DNA of 29,586 bases from Selenomonas sp. (GTDB lineage: Bacteria; Bacillota_C; Negativicutes; Selenomonadales; Selenomonadaceae): NCBI RefSeq assembly GCF_024699275.1, contig NZ_JAILPX010000128.1:1-29586 (forward strand), given 5' to 3'. The position numbers and the translations under genes are program-made. Under the pieces are notes generated by a model, which saw nothing but the letters and a program-made list of their open reading frames with translations, was not told the origin of the DNA and made no database searches. Shown here piece after piece: positions 14,994-22,672 of this stretch; within the stretch, counting starts at the first letter, position 1, and each line of letters begins with the position of its first letter.

Positions 14994-15884
14994 ATGGACG
15001 TACAAGATTTCCAATTGCTCAGCGTCTTGGGCAGGACACGCAATATTACCCATGCCGCTGATGAACTCTACATCACACAGTCCTCTGTATCCAAGCGTAT
15101 CCGGCAGATGGAACGGGAACTGGGGGTTACGCTATTCCTGCGCTCCCGCCAGGGCATTACCCTCACACCGGCAGGGGAAATCGTCCTGCAGCATACCGGG
15201 CATATCATCCATGAATTGGAACTCATGCAGCAGAACCTCGTCACCGTAAGCGGAACGGTGGCGGGAACGCTGCGGGCAGGTATTTCCATCAATTATGCCA
15301 TGTACCGTCTGGCCGATCAGCTGGCCGATTACAATCAGCTGTACCCCGCTGTGGACACACAGATCATTACAGCCAACAGTCAAAAGATTTATTCCATGCT
15401 TTTAGGCGGGCAAATCGACGTGGCTATCCTGCGGGGCGAACACAGCGAATGGCGGGGCCAGCGGATTCTTTTGGAACGGGAACGGGTATGTGCCATCGTC
15501 GGCCCGCAGGATGCGGGACGGCCATTGCAGGAACTTCCTCAGATCAACCGCCAGGCGGATGTGGACATGGAGCGGGAAATCACCCAATGGCTGCGGGAAA
15601 ATAAGATCCGCTCCTCAAAGCGGCGCATCCAGGTCAATAGTACCAGTACCTGTGTCACCATGGTAGAGCGGGGCCTTGGCTGGGGAATTGTGCCGGAAAT
15701 TTGCCTAAAGGACTTCAAGGGGGAACGCCGCCCATTGTTCTTTGCCAACGGCGAGCCATTAATGCGCTCCACCTATCTGTTATTCACCCCCCAGGCCCTT
15801 GAACTGCCTCAGGTTTGCACGTTTATAGACTGCATCCGCCAGCACGAAGAGAAATGGCAGAAAGGACAGAATGATCATGTATGA
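14994..15884 (+). CDS. LysR-family regulator, predicted citrate-gene activator
   Basis: A 296-residue LysR-type regulator. Residues 1-60 form the winged helix-turn-helix (FQLLSVLGRTRNITHAADEL, then ITQSSVSKRIRQMERELG). The remainder is a periplasmic-binding-protein-like effector domain (about residues 90-290), which would sense citrate or a related anion. The ATG at 14994 is chosen because GTGAGG lies 6 bases upstream; a GTG at 14982 is possible but lacks a site. The stop overlaps the citC start by 14 bases. It sits between the two sets of genes that carry ATTCC-N5-GGAAT boxes, making it the obvious candidate to bind them. Citrate clusters in other bacteria are more often run by CitA/CitB two-component systems or SorC-type CitI, so a LysR is less usual. 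Confidence 0.9.
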   Translation: MDVQDFQLLSVLGRTRNITHAADELYITQSSVSKRIRQMERELGVTLFLRSRQGITLTPAGEIVLQHTGHIIHELELMQQNLVTVSGTVAGTLRAGISINYAMYRLADQLADYNQLYPAVDTQIITANSQKIYSMLLGGQIDVAILRGEHSEWRGQRILLERERVCAIVGPQDAGRPLQELPQINRQADVDMEREITQWLRENKIRSSKRRIQVNSTSTCVTMVERGLGWGIVPEICLKDFKGERRPLFFANGEPLMRSTYLLFTPQALELPQVCTFIDCIRQHEEKWQKGQNDHV

Positions 15885-16956
15885 AGTAAGTACGATTTAT
15901 GCCAGTGACCAGCAGGGAATGGCTCAAGTTGAAAAACTCCTGGCTCAGGAGGGCTTACAACGGGATAAGAATCTGGACTATAGCTGTGGTATATTCAACG
16001 ACCAGGGAGAACTGATTGCCACGGGCAGCGCATTCCACAACAGTCTGCGCTGTTTTGCTGTCAGCAGGGAACACCAGGGTGAAGGCCTGTTGAACACCAT
16101 TGTTACCCATCTATTGGAGGTGGAACAGAGCCGGGGTTATTTTTCCCTCTACCTTTGCACCAAGCCCCAAAGCGCAGCCTTTTTCGGTACCCTTGGCTTT
16201 TACGAAATAGCCCGGGTTGGCGAAAAACTGGTCTTTATGGAAAATGATGCCCAGGGGCTTACCCGCTATCTGCAACAGCTGCAGCAGGAGACGGCAGCTG
16301 TTTTTCCCGACCATAAGTGGCCAGCATCTGCCGCGGCTATTGTCCTCAATGCCAATCCGCTCACCAAAGGGCATTTGCATCTTATTCATACGGCCGCAGC
16401 CAATACTCCTCTCCTGCATATTTTCCTGGTCCGGGAAGACTTGAGTTTCTTTCCCTATGCAGACCGCCGCCAGATTGTTACAGCTGCCATCAAGGACCTT
16501 CCCAACGTGATTCTCCATGATACCGGCAGTTATCTGATCAGCAGTGCCACCTTCCCGGGTTACTTTCTCAAGGAAAGTTCTCTGATCAGCAGAACACATG
16601 CAGCTTTGGACTGCCAGTTGTTCGCCCGCATCGCTGCGGCGCTGCAGATAAAACATCGCTATGTAGGCGCTGAACCCTTTAGTGAAGTTACCGCCCTTTA
16701 TAATACTGCCCTGCAACAGGAACTCCCCCCTTTGGGCATTAACCTGCATGTGATTCCGCGTAAGAAACAGGACGGCGTTCCCATAAGTGCCTCCCAGGTT
16801 CGCCAGCTGCTTCAAAGTCCTCAACCCTTCCAGGAAGATTTATGGAAAAAACTAACGGCTCTATTGCCGACAGCTTCATTGAATTTCCTCAAAACCGCCG
16901 CCGCCCAGCCTATCCTGGAAAAATTAGTCCAAGCCCAGGAAGTCGTTCATCACTGA
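15871..16956 (+). CDS. citC: [Citrate (pro-3S)-lyase] ligase
   Basis: A 361-residue ligase that uses acetate and ATP to acetylate the CitD prosthetic group and so switches citrate lyase on. The N-terminal third is a GNAT-like acetyltransferase domain (SREHQGEGLLNTIVTHLLE, then AFFGTLGFYEIAR). The rest is a nucleotidyltransferase domain with AIVLNANPLTKGHLHLIHTA, whose TKGH plays the part of the HxGH motif, and ISASQVRQLL near residue 305. AAAGGA precedes the ATG at 15871; a second in-frame ATG is at 15877. It overlaps the end of lysR, so both are on one transcript, and citX follows 14 bases after its stop. Confidence 0.95.
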   Translation: MIMYEVSTIYASDQQGMAQVEKLLAQEGLQRDKNLDYSCGIFNDQGELIATGSAFHNSLRCFAVSREHQGEGLLNTIVTHLLEVEQSRGYFSLYLCTKPQSAAFFGTLGFYEIARVGEKLVFMENDAQGLTRYLQQLQQETAAVFPDHKWPASAAAIVLNANPLTKGHLHLIHTAAANTPLLHIFLVREDLSFFPYADRRQIVTAAIKDLPNVILHDTGSYLISSATFPGYFLKESSLISRTHAALDCQLFARIAAALQIKHRYVGAEPFSEVTALYNTALQQELPPLGINLHVIPRKKQDGVPISASQVRQLLQSPQPFQEDLWKKLTALLPTASLNFLKTAAAQPILEKLVQAQEVVHH

Positions 16957-16970
16957 GAAGGGAGCTTGCC

Positions 16971-17471
16971 ATGCAAAAGATAACCTTACCGGAAATGCTG
17001 GCAGCACGTGAAGCCCGGGCAAAGACCCAGGAGCTGCTGCTAAAGCAATATGGATTACCCCTGATATCCTTTACGTTAAATATTCCCGGAGAGATAAAGA
17101 CCTCTCCCCGGCTGCAAAACCTCTTTGCCCAGGGGCTGGCTGCCATCGAACAGCAGCTGGCGCTAAAGGAAATAGCCATCGTCCAAAAGCTGGAACACCA
17201 TGCAGCCACCGGGGATGAATGTCTTTTGGCCTGTGCCGGTGACGCGGTCATCCTCAAAGAAATGATGACCGAAATTGAAGAAAAGCATTCTCTGGGGCGA
17301 TTGATGGATATTGATGTGCTGACGCCTGCAGGGAAGAAATTATCCCGTCCCCATCCCCGTAAATGTTTCGTCTGCGGCCGCATGGCAGCCGACTGCGCCC
17401 GCAGCCGCCGCCATACGGCAACAGAACTCACCCAGGCAATTAAAAAACTACTGGACATGTACCTGCGCTGA
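16971..17471 (+). CDS. citX: Holo-citrate lyase synthase (phosphoribosyl-dephospho-CoA transferase)
   Basis: A 166-residue enzyme that attaches the phosphoribosyl-dephospho-CoA arm to the CitD serine. The signature RPHPRKCFVCGRMAADCARS followed by RRHTATEL lies near residues 124-152, and the N-terminal LPEMLAAREARAKTQELLLK and mid-protein SFTLNIPGEIKTSP are characteristic of CitX. GAAGGGAG lies 6 bases before the ATG at 16971; a longer in-frame extension back to 16842 overlaps citC and has no site, so it is rejected. It is the last gene of the lysR-citC-citX unit. A perfect 20-bp hairpin follows two bases after the stop. Confidence 0.93.
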   Translation: MQKITLPEMLAAREARAKTQELLLKQYGLPLISFTLNIPGEIKTSPRLQNLFAQGLAAIEQQLALKEIAIVQKLEHHAATGDECLLACAGDAVILKEMMTEIEEKHSLGRLMDIDVLTPAGKKLSRPHPRKCFVCGRMAADCARSRRHTATELTQAIKKLLDMYLR

Positions 17472-17473
17472 TA

Positions 17474-17516
17474 TTTCACGATTGCCCATTCCAAAATGGA
17501 ATGGGCAATCGTGAAA
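17474..17516. promoter_or_regulatory. Perfect 20-bp inverted repeat containing a second LysR-type box
   Basis: Arms of 20 bp (17474-17493 and 17497-17516) with an AAA loop. The core ATTCC-AAAAT-GGAAT (17488-17502) has the same arms and spacing as the box at 14862-14876, and its centre (17495) is again 31 bp from the -35 edge of the downstream promoter. The outer arms could fold in RNA as a terminator-like stem for citX, although no long T-run follows on the plus strand. Confidence 0.75.
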
Positions 17517-17525
17517 AATAGAACT

Positions 17526-17554
17526 TTTACAACTCACGCAAAATACGCTTTAAT
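17526..17554 (+). promoter_or_regulatory. Transporter promoter
   Basis: -35 TTTACA (17526-17531), 17 bp, -10 TTTAAT (17549-17554). Both boxes and the spacing match the cit promoter exactly. The predicted leader is about 58 bases. Confidence 0.75.
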
Positions 17555-17563
17555 AAAGATAAA

Positions 17564-17574
17564 TTTGACGTATC
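17564..17574. promoter_or_regulatory. Shared 11-mer just past the transporter start site
   Basis: TTTGACGTATC, here part of the larger dyad TTGA-CGTA-TCAA. It occurs in opposite sense relative to transcription at the cit promoter (14791-14801), so a DNA-binding site is more likely than an RNA element. Confidence 0.5.
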
Positions 17575-17619
17575 AATACATAAGCTAATTCAATTAATCA
17601 CTAAGGGGAGTGTCAGCGA

Positions 17620-19038
17620 ATGTCTATGTCATCTACACAAGGAAAATGCCTTAGTGCCCTAATCACCCTGGCGATTACCTTTTCCGGCTGGGTAATCCCC
17701 GTACCTGACGGCTTATCCGTCAATGCATGGTACCTATTTACCATTTTCTTAGGCACAGTCGTAGGGTTTATCCTGCAGCCGGTAGAGCTGGGAACGGTAG
17801 CCTTTATCGCCCTGGTTCTCTGTGCCCTGTCCGGAGCCATGAGTTTCAAACAGGTGTTATCGGCTTTCAGCGGCAATACCGTTTGGCTTATCGTTTCCGC
17901 CTTTCTGCTGGCCAGAGCCTTTATCCTGACTGGCTTAGGACGCCGTATCGCCTATTTAGCTATGCGGGCTTTCGGCAACAGCAGCTTAAAACTCGTCTAT
18001 TCTATCGCACTCAGCGATATTATCATTGGCCCCGCAATTCCATCGAACTCCGCCCGTGCCGGCGGTCTTATCTATCCGATTGTCCGCAGTCTGGCCGAAG
18101 CCTTCGGCTCTGACCCGGAAAAGAGCCCCCGTAAGATTGGCGCCTATCTGGTAACCAGTATCTTCCATATCGATCTGGTAATTTCGGCTATGTTCTTGAC
18201 CGCTATGGTGGGCAATCCCATTGCCGTGGAATTATCTAAAAAAGTATTCGGCATTGAGATTACCTGGATACAATGGTTTGTGGCTGCCTGTGTCCCCGGT
18301 TTTTGCGCCCTGTTGCTCATTCCCTATGTGCTGTTCAAATTATATCCCCCTGAAATCAAACGCACACCGGAAGCGCAGGAACTGGCCAATAAAGAACTGG
18401 AAGCCATGGGGCCCATGTCCCGTTCCGAAAAGATTCTGCTGGCCGTATTCATCATGCTGCTGACCCTTTGGGCTACCGCCAGCATTACCCATTTAGGCAC
18501 CACCCTTATCGCCTTCATGGGACTGGCCATCCTCCTGGCCTCTCGTGTACTCAAATGGAGCGATGTTACTGGTGAACGCAAAGCCTGGGATACCCTCATT
18601 TGGGTAGGCGGTGTTATCATTATGAGCGATTATCTGAATCGCTTGGGCTTTATTCCCTGGTTTGCCCATATTCTGGAAGGCTGGATGGTGGGAGTAAGCA
18701 TGCTCACCGCAGTGGTTCTGGCCTTTGTCATTTACTTGTATACCCATTACTTCTTTGCCAGCATGAGTGCGCATGTGACCAGTATGTACGCAGCTTTGAT
18801 TACGCTGGGCGCGGCTGCTGGTGCCCCCCCCTTTATTTCCGCTTTTGTAGTGGCCATTGCAGCCAATATCTGTGGCTGTCTGACCCACTTCGGTACCGGC
18901 CCTGCTCCGGTCTACTTCGGTTCCGGCTATGTCTGCCAGAAAACCTGGTGGATCATCGGCTTCGGTGTATCCTTGCTGCACATCATCATTTGGCTGGGCA
19001 TCGGCGGTGTTTGGTGGAAATTCCTGGGTTATTGGTAA
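17620..19038 (+). CDS. DASS-family di/tricarboxylate transporter (CitT/TtdT-like)
   Basis: A 472-residue membrane protein with about 12-14 hydrophobic segments, the size of CitT-type anion transporters. The two DASS signature hairpins are visible: GPAIPSNSARAGGLIYPI near residue 138-155 and LTHFGTGPAPVYFGSGYV near 420-438; these contain the substrate- and sodium-site Ser-Asn and Thr/Gly positions. AAGGGGAG lies 9 bases before the ATG at 17620. The neighbouring citrate lyase genes and the matching promoter argue for citrate uptake, perhaps in exchange for succinate or acetate, but tartrate, malate or succinate are transported by close relatives. It is monocistronic, ended by the terminator at 19049-19092. 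Confidence 0.88.
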   Translation: MSMSSTQGKCLSALITLAITFSGWVIPVPDGLSVNAWYLFTIFLGTVVGFILQPVELGTVAFIALVLCALSGAMSFKQVLSAFSGNTVWLIVSAFLLARAFILTGLGRRIAYLAMRAFGNSSLKLVYSIALSDIIIGPAIPSNSARAGGLIYPIVRSLAEAFGSDPEKSPRKIGAYLVTSIFHIDLVISAMFLTAMVGNPIAVELSKKVFGIEITWIQWFVAACVPGFCALLLIPYVLFKLYPPEIKRTPEAQELANKELEAMGPMSRSEKILLAVFIMLLTLWATASITHLGTTLIAFMGLAILLASRVLKWSDVTGERKAWDTLIWVGGVIIMSDYLNRLGFIPWFAHILEGWMVGVSMLTAVVLAFVIYLYTHYFFASMSAHVTSMYAALITLGAAAGAPPFISAFVVAIAANICGCLTHFGTGPAPVYFGSGYVCQKTWWIIGFGVSLLHIIIWLGIGGVWWKFLGYW

Positions 19039-19048
19039 ATCTATAGAC

Positions 19049-19092
19049 AAAAGCGGCTCGTTGACTTTTTATCCGTCAACGAGCCGCTTTTT
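19049..19092. terminator. Bidirectional terminator after the transporter
   Basis: 17-bp arms, AAAAGCGGCTCGTTGAC (19049-19065) and GTCAACGAGCCGCTTTT (19075-19091), with T-runs on both strands. It serves the convergent transporter and metallophosphatase genes. Confidence 0.93.
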
Positions 19093-19117
19093 ATGGTTAA
19101 GATAGGTGCCTATTCCG

Positions 19118-20392
19118 CTATTTTTTCACCGCCACCTGGTCAATCTGCTGCCCATCCGGCAGGAAGCATTTTACCGTGATTTCCTGCTCCGTAACCGTCA
19201 TGGTGAGATAATTATCCGTTTCCGGCTGGGGAGCCACCACCTCATCCAACTGGTGGTCAATCCATAGTCCTGGATAACGGACATTGCCGGCTACGCCGGT
19301 GAGGATGTAGAGTGGGCCTTGGTTATCCCGTTGGAAATTCCGGATATGGCCCCGGTTGCGATAGGTATGCAAATGGGCCGTAAAGACAATATCCACACCT
19401 AATTCATCAAAGAGGGGCATAAAGGCTCTGCCCAGATCCGAAATCCCCTCCTGCCGTTCTGGGCGCTTATGGATACGGTATTGCAACACATCCTTATGCA
19501 CCAGGACAATCTTCCAGGGAGCCTGGCTTTGACTGGCATCCTTCCGCAGCCAGGTTAGCTGTTCAGCCAGGAGTCCCGGCTTAAATTCCTCCGTCTCATC
19601 CCATTGGCTGTTGAGTACGATAAAATGTACGGGGCCATAATCAAAGGAATAATAATAGCGATTAAAGCTGTTGCTGTTGTTTTCCGGCACCACAAAATAA
19701 TGCAGATAGGCTTCTGGCAGCCGTACTTTCCAATTCTGGTCGTAGGTTTCGTGATTGCCCATCAGAGGAACAAAGGGAATGCGGTCAATCAGGCCGTCAA
19801 CCCCATGAAACCAGGCCTGCCATTGAGTATGGTCCTCCCCATTGTCCACGATATCCCCCATGTTGATGAAAAAGGCCGCCTCGGGATTCCGTTGGGCTGC
19901 ATTTTGCGCCAGATTTTCCCAATCGCTGTAATCACTGGACTGGGAATCGGGAAAAATCAGGCAGCTAAAAGCTCCTTTCCCCGCTGTATGCAAGGGATGC
20001 CAGCTGGTGGCATCATCCTCAGCCACCACCCGGTATTCATAATCCGCATCGGCTTCCAGATCTTGAATCCTAGCCAGATACTGGTTGTTTTTCACCCCAT
20101 CATCGGTGAAAAAATCCTCCTGGGCAGGGATTTGCCAGGTTTCCGTTCCTCCTTGTCGGCGGTATTCGATACCGGGATTTTTTAAGGGCTTCTGTGCCTG
20201 CCACATAATGGTCCGGCTCCTGCCCGAATCAGCCGTAATCAGCTGCCGCAGGAACTGGACATCCAAATCCCCGGTAAGGGACCGCATACTATTGGCAGCC
20301 TTGCGGTACAGTGTTCCTTTGCCCAGAAAAATTCCACCGGCCAGCAGGGCAAGCACCCCGGCACTTCCGGCAATAAATGTTCTCCGCTTCAT
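19118..20392 (-). CDS. Tat-exported purple-acid-phosphatase-like metallophosphoesterase
   Basis: A 424-residue protein. The start MKRRTFIAGSAGVLALLAGG is a twin-arginine signal, so it is folded in the cytoplasm and exported by Tat, possibly staying anchored. The ATG at 20392 is preferred since AGGA lies 8 bases upstream; ATGs at 20407 and 20401 are alternatives. Residues about 45-135 resemble the N-terminal fibronectin-like domain of purple acid phosphatases. The catalytic domain then shows GDIVDNG, MGNHETYD, LVHKDVL and TAHLHTYRNRG, the metal-ligand blocks of calcineurin-like phosphoesterases. The first block is FPDSQSSD where many relatives have a D-x-H, so one ligand may differ. Phosphate scavenging from organic phosphates is the likely role. 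It is followed by a shared terminator. Confidence 0.87.
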   Translation of the reverse strand: MKRRTFIAGSAGVLALLAGGIFLGKGTLYRKAANSMRSLTGDLDVQFLRQLITADSGRSRTIMWQAQKPLKNPGIEYRRQGGTETWQIPAQEDFFTDDGVKNNQYLARIQDLEADADYEYRVVAEDDATSWHPLHTAGKGAFSCLIFPDSQSSDYSDWENLAQNAAQRNPEAAFFINMGDIVDNGEDHTQWQAWFHGVDGLIDRIPFVPLMGNHETYDQNWKVRLPEAYLHYFVVPENNSNSFNRYYYSFDYGPVHFIVLNSQWDETEEFKPGLLAEQLTWLRKDASQSQAPWKIVLVHKDVLQYRIHKRPERQEGISDLGRAFMPLFDELGVDIVFTAHLHTYRNRGHIRNFQRDNQGPLYILTGVAGNVRYPGLWIDHQLDEVVAPQPETDNYLTMTVTEQEITVKCFLPDGQQIDQVAVKK

Positions 20393-20436
20393 TTTTTCCA
20401 TCCTCATTTTTCAAAATTGCTGTCTACTGCTCTTTA

Positions 20437-21282
20437 TTACGCCAGGATTTCCAAGAGGAGCTGGACATTTTCCCTGCTGTACTCAATCTGCTCCGACCAG
20501 CGCCGCAGGGACTCAGCCAGCTGCCCGGTGAACAGACTGTGCAAGTAGATAAAATCGGTATTAAGCTGTGCATAGGACAGCACCGTACCCAAACCATACT
20601 GGGGAACATGCTCCAGGGCGCGATAAAGGATATAGCCATAAATGCGGTCAAAGACCTGCGGCGCATCCACATCCCCTTGGATAAGTTCCGGCTTTAATTG
20701 CTGCAACTGGGTTGTCCATTCTTCATCAATGGGTTCGGTCTTTTTCAAGCAGTCCAGCACAAAGTCTGCATCTGCGGCCGTAATTCCTCGCTGGTAAAAT
20801 AGGTCCTCTGCCGTCACAGGCAGCTTCAGCCGCTGCAGTAAGCTTTCCAGTGTCAAGGTCTCCCCTGCGTCATCGTGAAAGCGCAGCGGCCCATTATCCG
20901 CTAATAACAGCTCACAGCTTTTTTCACAGCTAAGACCTGCCCCTGCCAATTCATAATCGCCCACCGTTACGAAAAAGCGCGGATGATTTCTGCAGATTTC
21001 GCAAAGAAGGGATTCATCTGCTGTACGAATCAGAAAACACAGGCCATCTGCCTGCAAGAACGGACAGCGATCCTTATCGTCCAAGCGGAACTGCCAGCTT
21101 CCCCCTTGCTCCACGATATTTTTGCGGATTTTTTCTCCCAGGGAACCGGTCATTTGCTGATACTTACGGGCGGTTTCTTCATCAATGTCAATCTCCCAGC
21201 CGGCACAGCAGGTATGCTGACACTTATCCGCTTTGCAGTTAAATTGATCATAAAAATCGGGATATAGCGTTATCAAATCCAA
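20437..21282 (-). CDS. FliB-like lysine N-methylase with Cys clusters
   Basis: A 281-residue protein related to flagellin lysine-N-methylase FliB and the YkgJ cysteine-cluster group. Cys motifs: FNCKADKCQHTCCAGWEID at the N-terminus, DRCPFLQADGLCFLI, and LLCEICRNHPRFF; these probably hold a metal or Fe-S centre. A TTG at 21282 (MDLITLYPDFYDQFNC) is chosen because AGGAGAGG lies 6 bases upstream; the next in-frame ATG at 21318 has only AAGGGG 14 bases away. The protein is shorter than Salmonella FliB (about 400 residues). No flagellar gene is in the window, so the methylated target is unknown. The open frame continues upstream to 21438 through sequence that looks like deletion debris, so transcription may come from the MerR-type promoter at 21527-21557. 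Confidence 0.75.
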   Translation of the reverse strand: MDLITLYPDFYDQFNCKADKCQHTCCAGWEIDIDEETARKYQQMTGSLGEKIRKNIVEQGGSWQFRLDDKDRCPFLQADGLCFLIRTADESLLCEICRNHPRFFVTVGDYELAGAGLSCEKSCELLLADNGPLRFHDDAGETLTLESLLQRLKLPVTAEDLFYQRGITAADADFVLDCLKKTEPIDEEWTTQLQQLKPELIQGDVDAPQVFDRIYGYILYRALEHVPQYGLGTVLSYAQLNTDFIYLHSLFTGQLAESLRRWSEQIEYSRENVQLLLEILA

Positions 21283-21394
21283 AAAGTACCTCTCCTTTGT
21301 CGCTGTATGGGGTGTCATGGATTTATTATACACCCCTTTTGCCAAATGAAAAGCTGCCCAGCCTTTTAACCAGCCTGCATTCATGATGATTTTG

Positions 21395-21463
21395 TCATGT
21401 TCTCCCATCTTTGCCATAGAGTGCCCGTTCTTCATCAAATGTCTGTCCTCTATATTCTTCCAT
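21395..21463 (-). pseudogene. 5' stump of a DUF3737 gene
   Basis: The ATG at 21463, with AAGG nearby, begins a 22-codon frame reading MEEYRGQTFDEERALYGKDG before TGA at 21395. The part up to ALYG matches the conserved start of DUF3737 proteins (right-handed beta-helix proteins of about 280 residues), whose next residues should describe the first beta-helix turns. Here the match ends abruptly, so the rest was deleted and joined to the sequence before the FliB-like gene. DUF3737 genes are often linked to MerR-regulated aldehyde or redox stress genes, which fits the promoter upstream. Confidence 0.6.
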
Positions 21464-21526
21464 TATTCCTTACCTTTCCCTTTTTCGATATTCCTGTCAG
21501 CCGAGCTTTATCCCCTGCCACTTTTC

Positions 21527-21557
21527 ATTCTAGCACTTGAAGCTGACTCCAAGTCAA
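21527..21557 (-). promoter_or_regulatory. MerR-family-type promoter with 19-bp spacer
   Basis: Minus strand: -35 TTGACT (21557-21552), an over-long 19-bp spacer, -10 TAGAAT (21532-21527). Between them lies the dyad ACTTGGAGTCAGCTTCAAGT (21554-21535). This is the hallmark of promoters twisted into shape by MerR-type activators (AdhR/NmlR-like sites have nearly this sequence). No merR gene is in the window. Confidence 0.75.
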
Positions 21558-21598
21558 GCGCTGTAAAAAATGCCCTGCACAATCTCATCACATCAACA

Positions 21599-21638
21599 AA
21601 AAATCTCCTGCTGGTCTTAAACCTTGCAGGAGATTTTT
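21599..21638. terminator. Bidirectional terminator upstream of the MerR-type promoter
   Basis: 13-bp arms AAAAATCTCCTGC (21599-21611) and GCAGGAGATTTTT (21626-21638). On the minus strand it would stop the rpiR transcript, which ends at 21768. The rest of 21639-21767 shows no gene. Confidence 0.85.
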
Positions 21639-21767
21639 ATGGCAAATATAGTACTGAAATTACCTTTAATTTATATTTGCAAAAAACGGCATAAGCGACA
21701 GACATGTAGAATATTTATTACAACCTCAACTATCGGTTTATTCCTACAAGTTTTTATCGGTAAAAGA

Positions 21768-22616
21768 TTATTTTAAACGCCGTTGAGCAATTACTGCTCT
21801 CATCTTTTGCAGATTAGTTTGATATTCCTGTGGCATCTTTATAGCTAAACAAGTATAAATAATATCACCGATAGCCATGTGAATAAGACGTGAGGCAGCA
21901 GCTTCGGAACGGTACTCTACCTCCCGTCCCATTCCGACTAAGGCAATATCAGCTATATGCGCTAGTTCAGATTGGGCATAACTTGTTATTCCAATGATTT
22001 TTGCCCCATTTTTCCGGGCTATTTTTAAGGACTCTAAAATATCTTTATTAGCACCCGTATGGGAAACCGCTATGACAACATCTTCCCGAGACAGAAGGGC
22101 TGCTGATGTAACCTGCATGTGAACATCGCTGAAGGATTGTACTGCCATTCCAAATCGCAGGAATCTGGTTTCTAGATCCTTACATACGGTAGCAGAATTG
22201 CCAAATCCATAAATAGCCACACGCCGGGCTTTCCCTAATAAATCGACCGCAGCAGAAATCAGCGAAAAATCCAGAATCTTCAAGGTATCCTGAAGTCCGT
22301 CTGTAATATTACGGAAAATCTTTCTGCCTACTACTTCTTCATTATCTTTCACATTGATTTCTTGATAAGGGGTTTCTATCGCCGAAGATAATTCTGCAGC
22401 CAATGCAATTTTTAATTCTTGTAATCCACTAAAACCTACTTTTTTACAAAAGCGTGAGATTGTAATCTCTGAACTACCGGTATGTTTGGCGATCTCTGCT
22501 ACGGTCTCGCGCATAATCATTTCTTTGTGTTCGGATATATAATCAGCAATATTTTTTTCCGATTTTGTTAAATTTTCGTATGCACTGCTTAAAATTGGCA
22601 AAACTTGTTGTTTCAT
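21768..22616 (-). CDS. RpiR-family regulator with SIS domain
   Basis: A 282-residue regulator. Residues 1-77 are the RpiR helix-turn-helix (YISEHKEMIMRETVAEIAKH, then SSEITISRFCKKVGFSGLQE). Residues about 120-260 are a sugar-isomerase (SIS) domain (RVAIYGFGNSATVCKDLETR, VVIAVSHTGANKD), which in this family binds a phosphosugar. Its place after gntP and next to gnd and gntK suggests it responds to 6-phosphogluconate or a pentose phosphate and controls the gluconate genes. A terminator (22673-22708) separates it from gntP, and a TATAAT lies about 35 bases before the start, so it has its own promoter. The start at 22616 has GAAAGAGGGG upstream. Confidence 0.9.
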   Translation of the reverse strand: MKQQVLPILSSAYENLTKSEKNIADYISEHKEMIMRETVAEIAKHTGSSEITISRFCKKVGFSGLQELKIALAAELSSAIETPYQEINVKDNEEVVGRKIFRNITDGLQDTLKILDFSLISAAVDLLGKARRVAIYGFGNSATVCKDLETRFLRFGMAVQSFSDVHMQVTSAALLSREDVVIAVSHTGANKDILESLKIARKNGAKIIGITSYAQSELAHIADIALVGMGREVEYRSEAAASRLIHMAIGDIIYTCLAIKMPQEYQTNLQKMRAVIAQRRLK

Positions 22617-22672
22617 AAATGCCCCTCTTTCCTGAATCTCTTGTCTATATTATACATGATTTTTCGGTAAGC

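Noticed and set aside
16842..16970. Longer citX overlapping citC
   Set aside because: The added residues are citC read out of frame; GAAGGGAG before 16971 marks the start.
21383..21694. Plus-strand ORF of 103 codons
   Set aside because: It lies opposite the MerR-type promoter, the DUF3737 stump and a terminator, and the peptide is a low-quality hydrophobic string.
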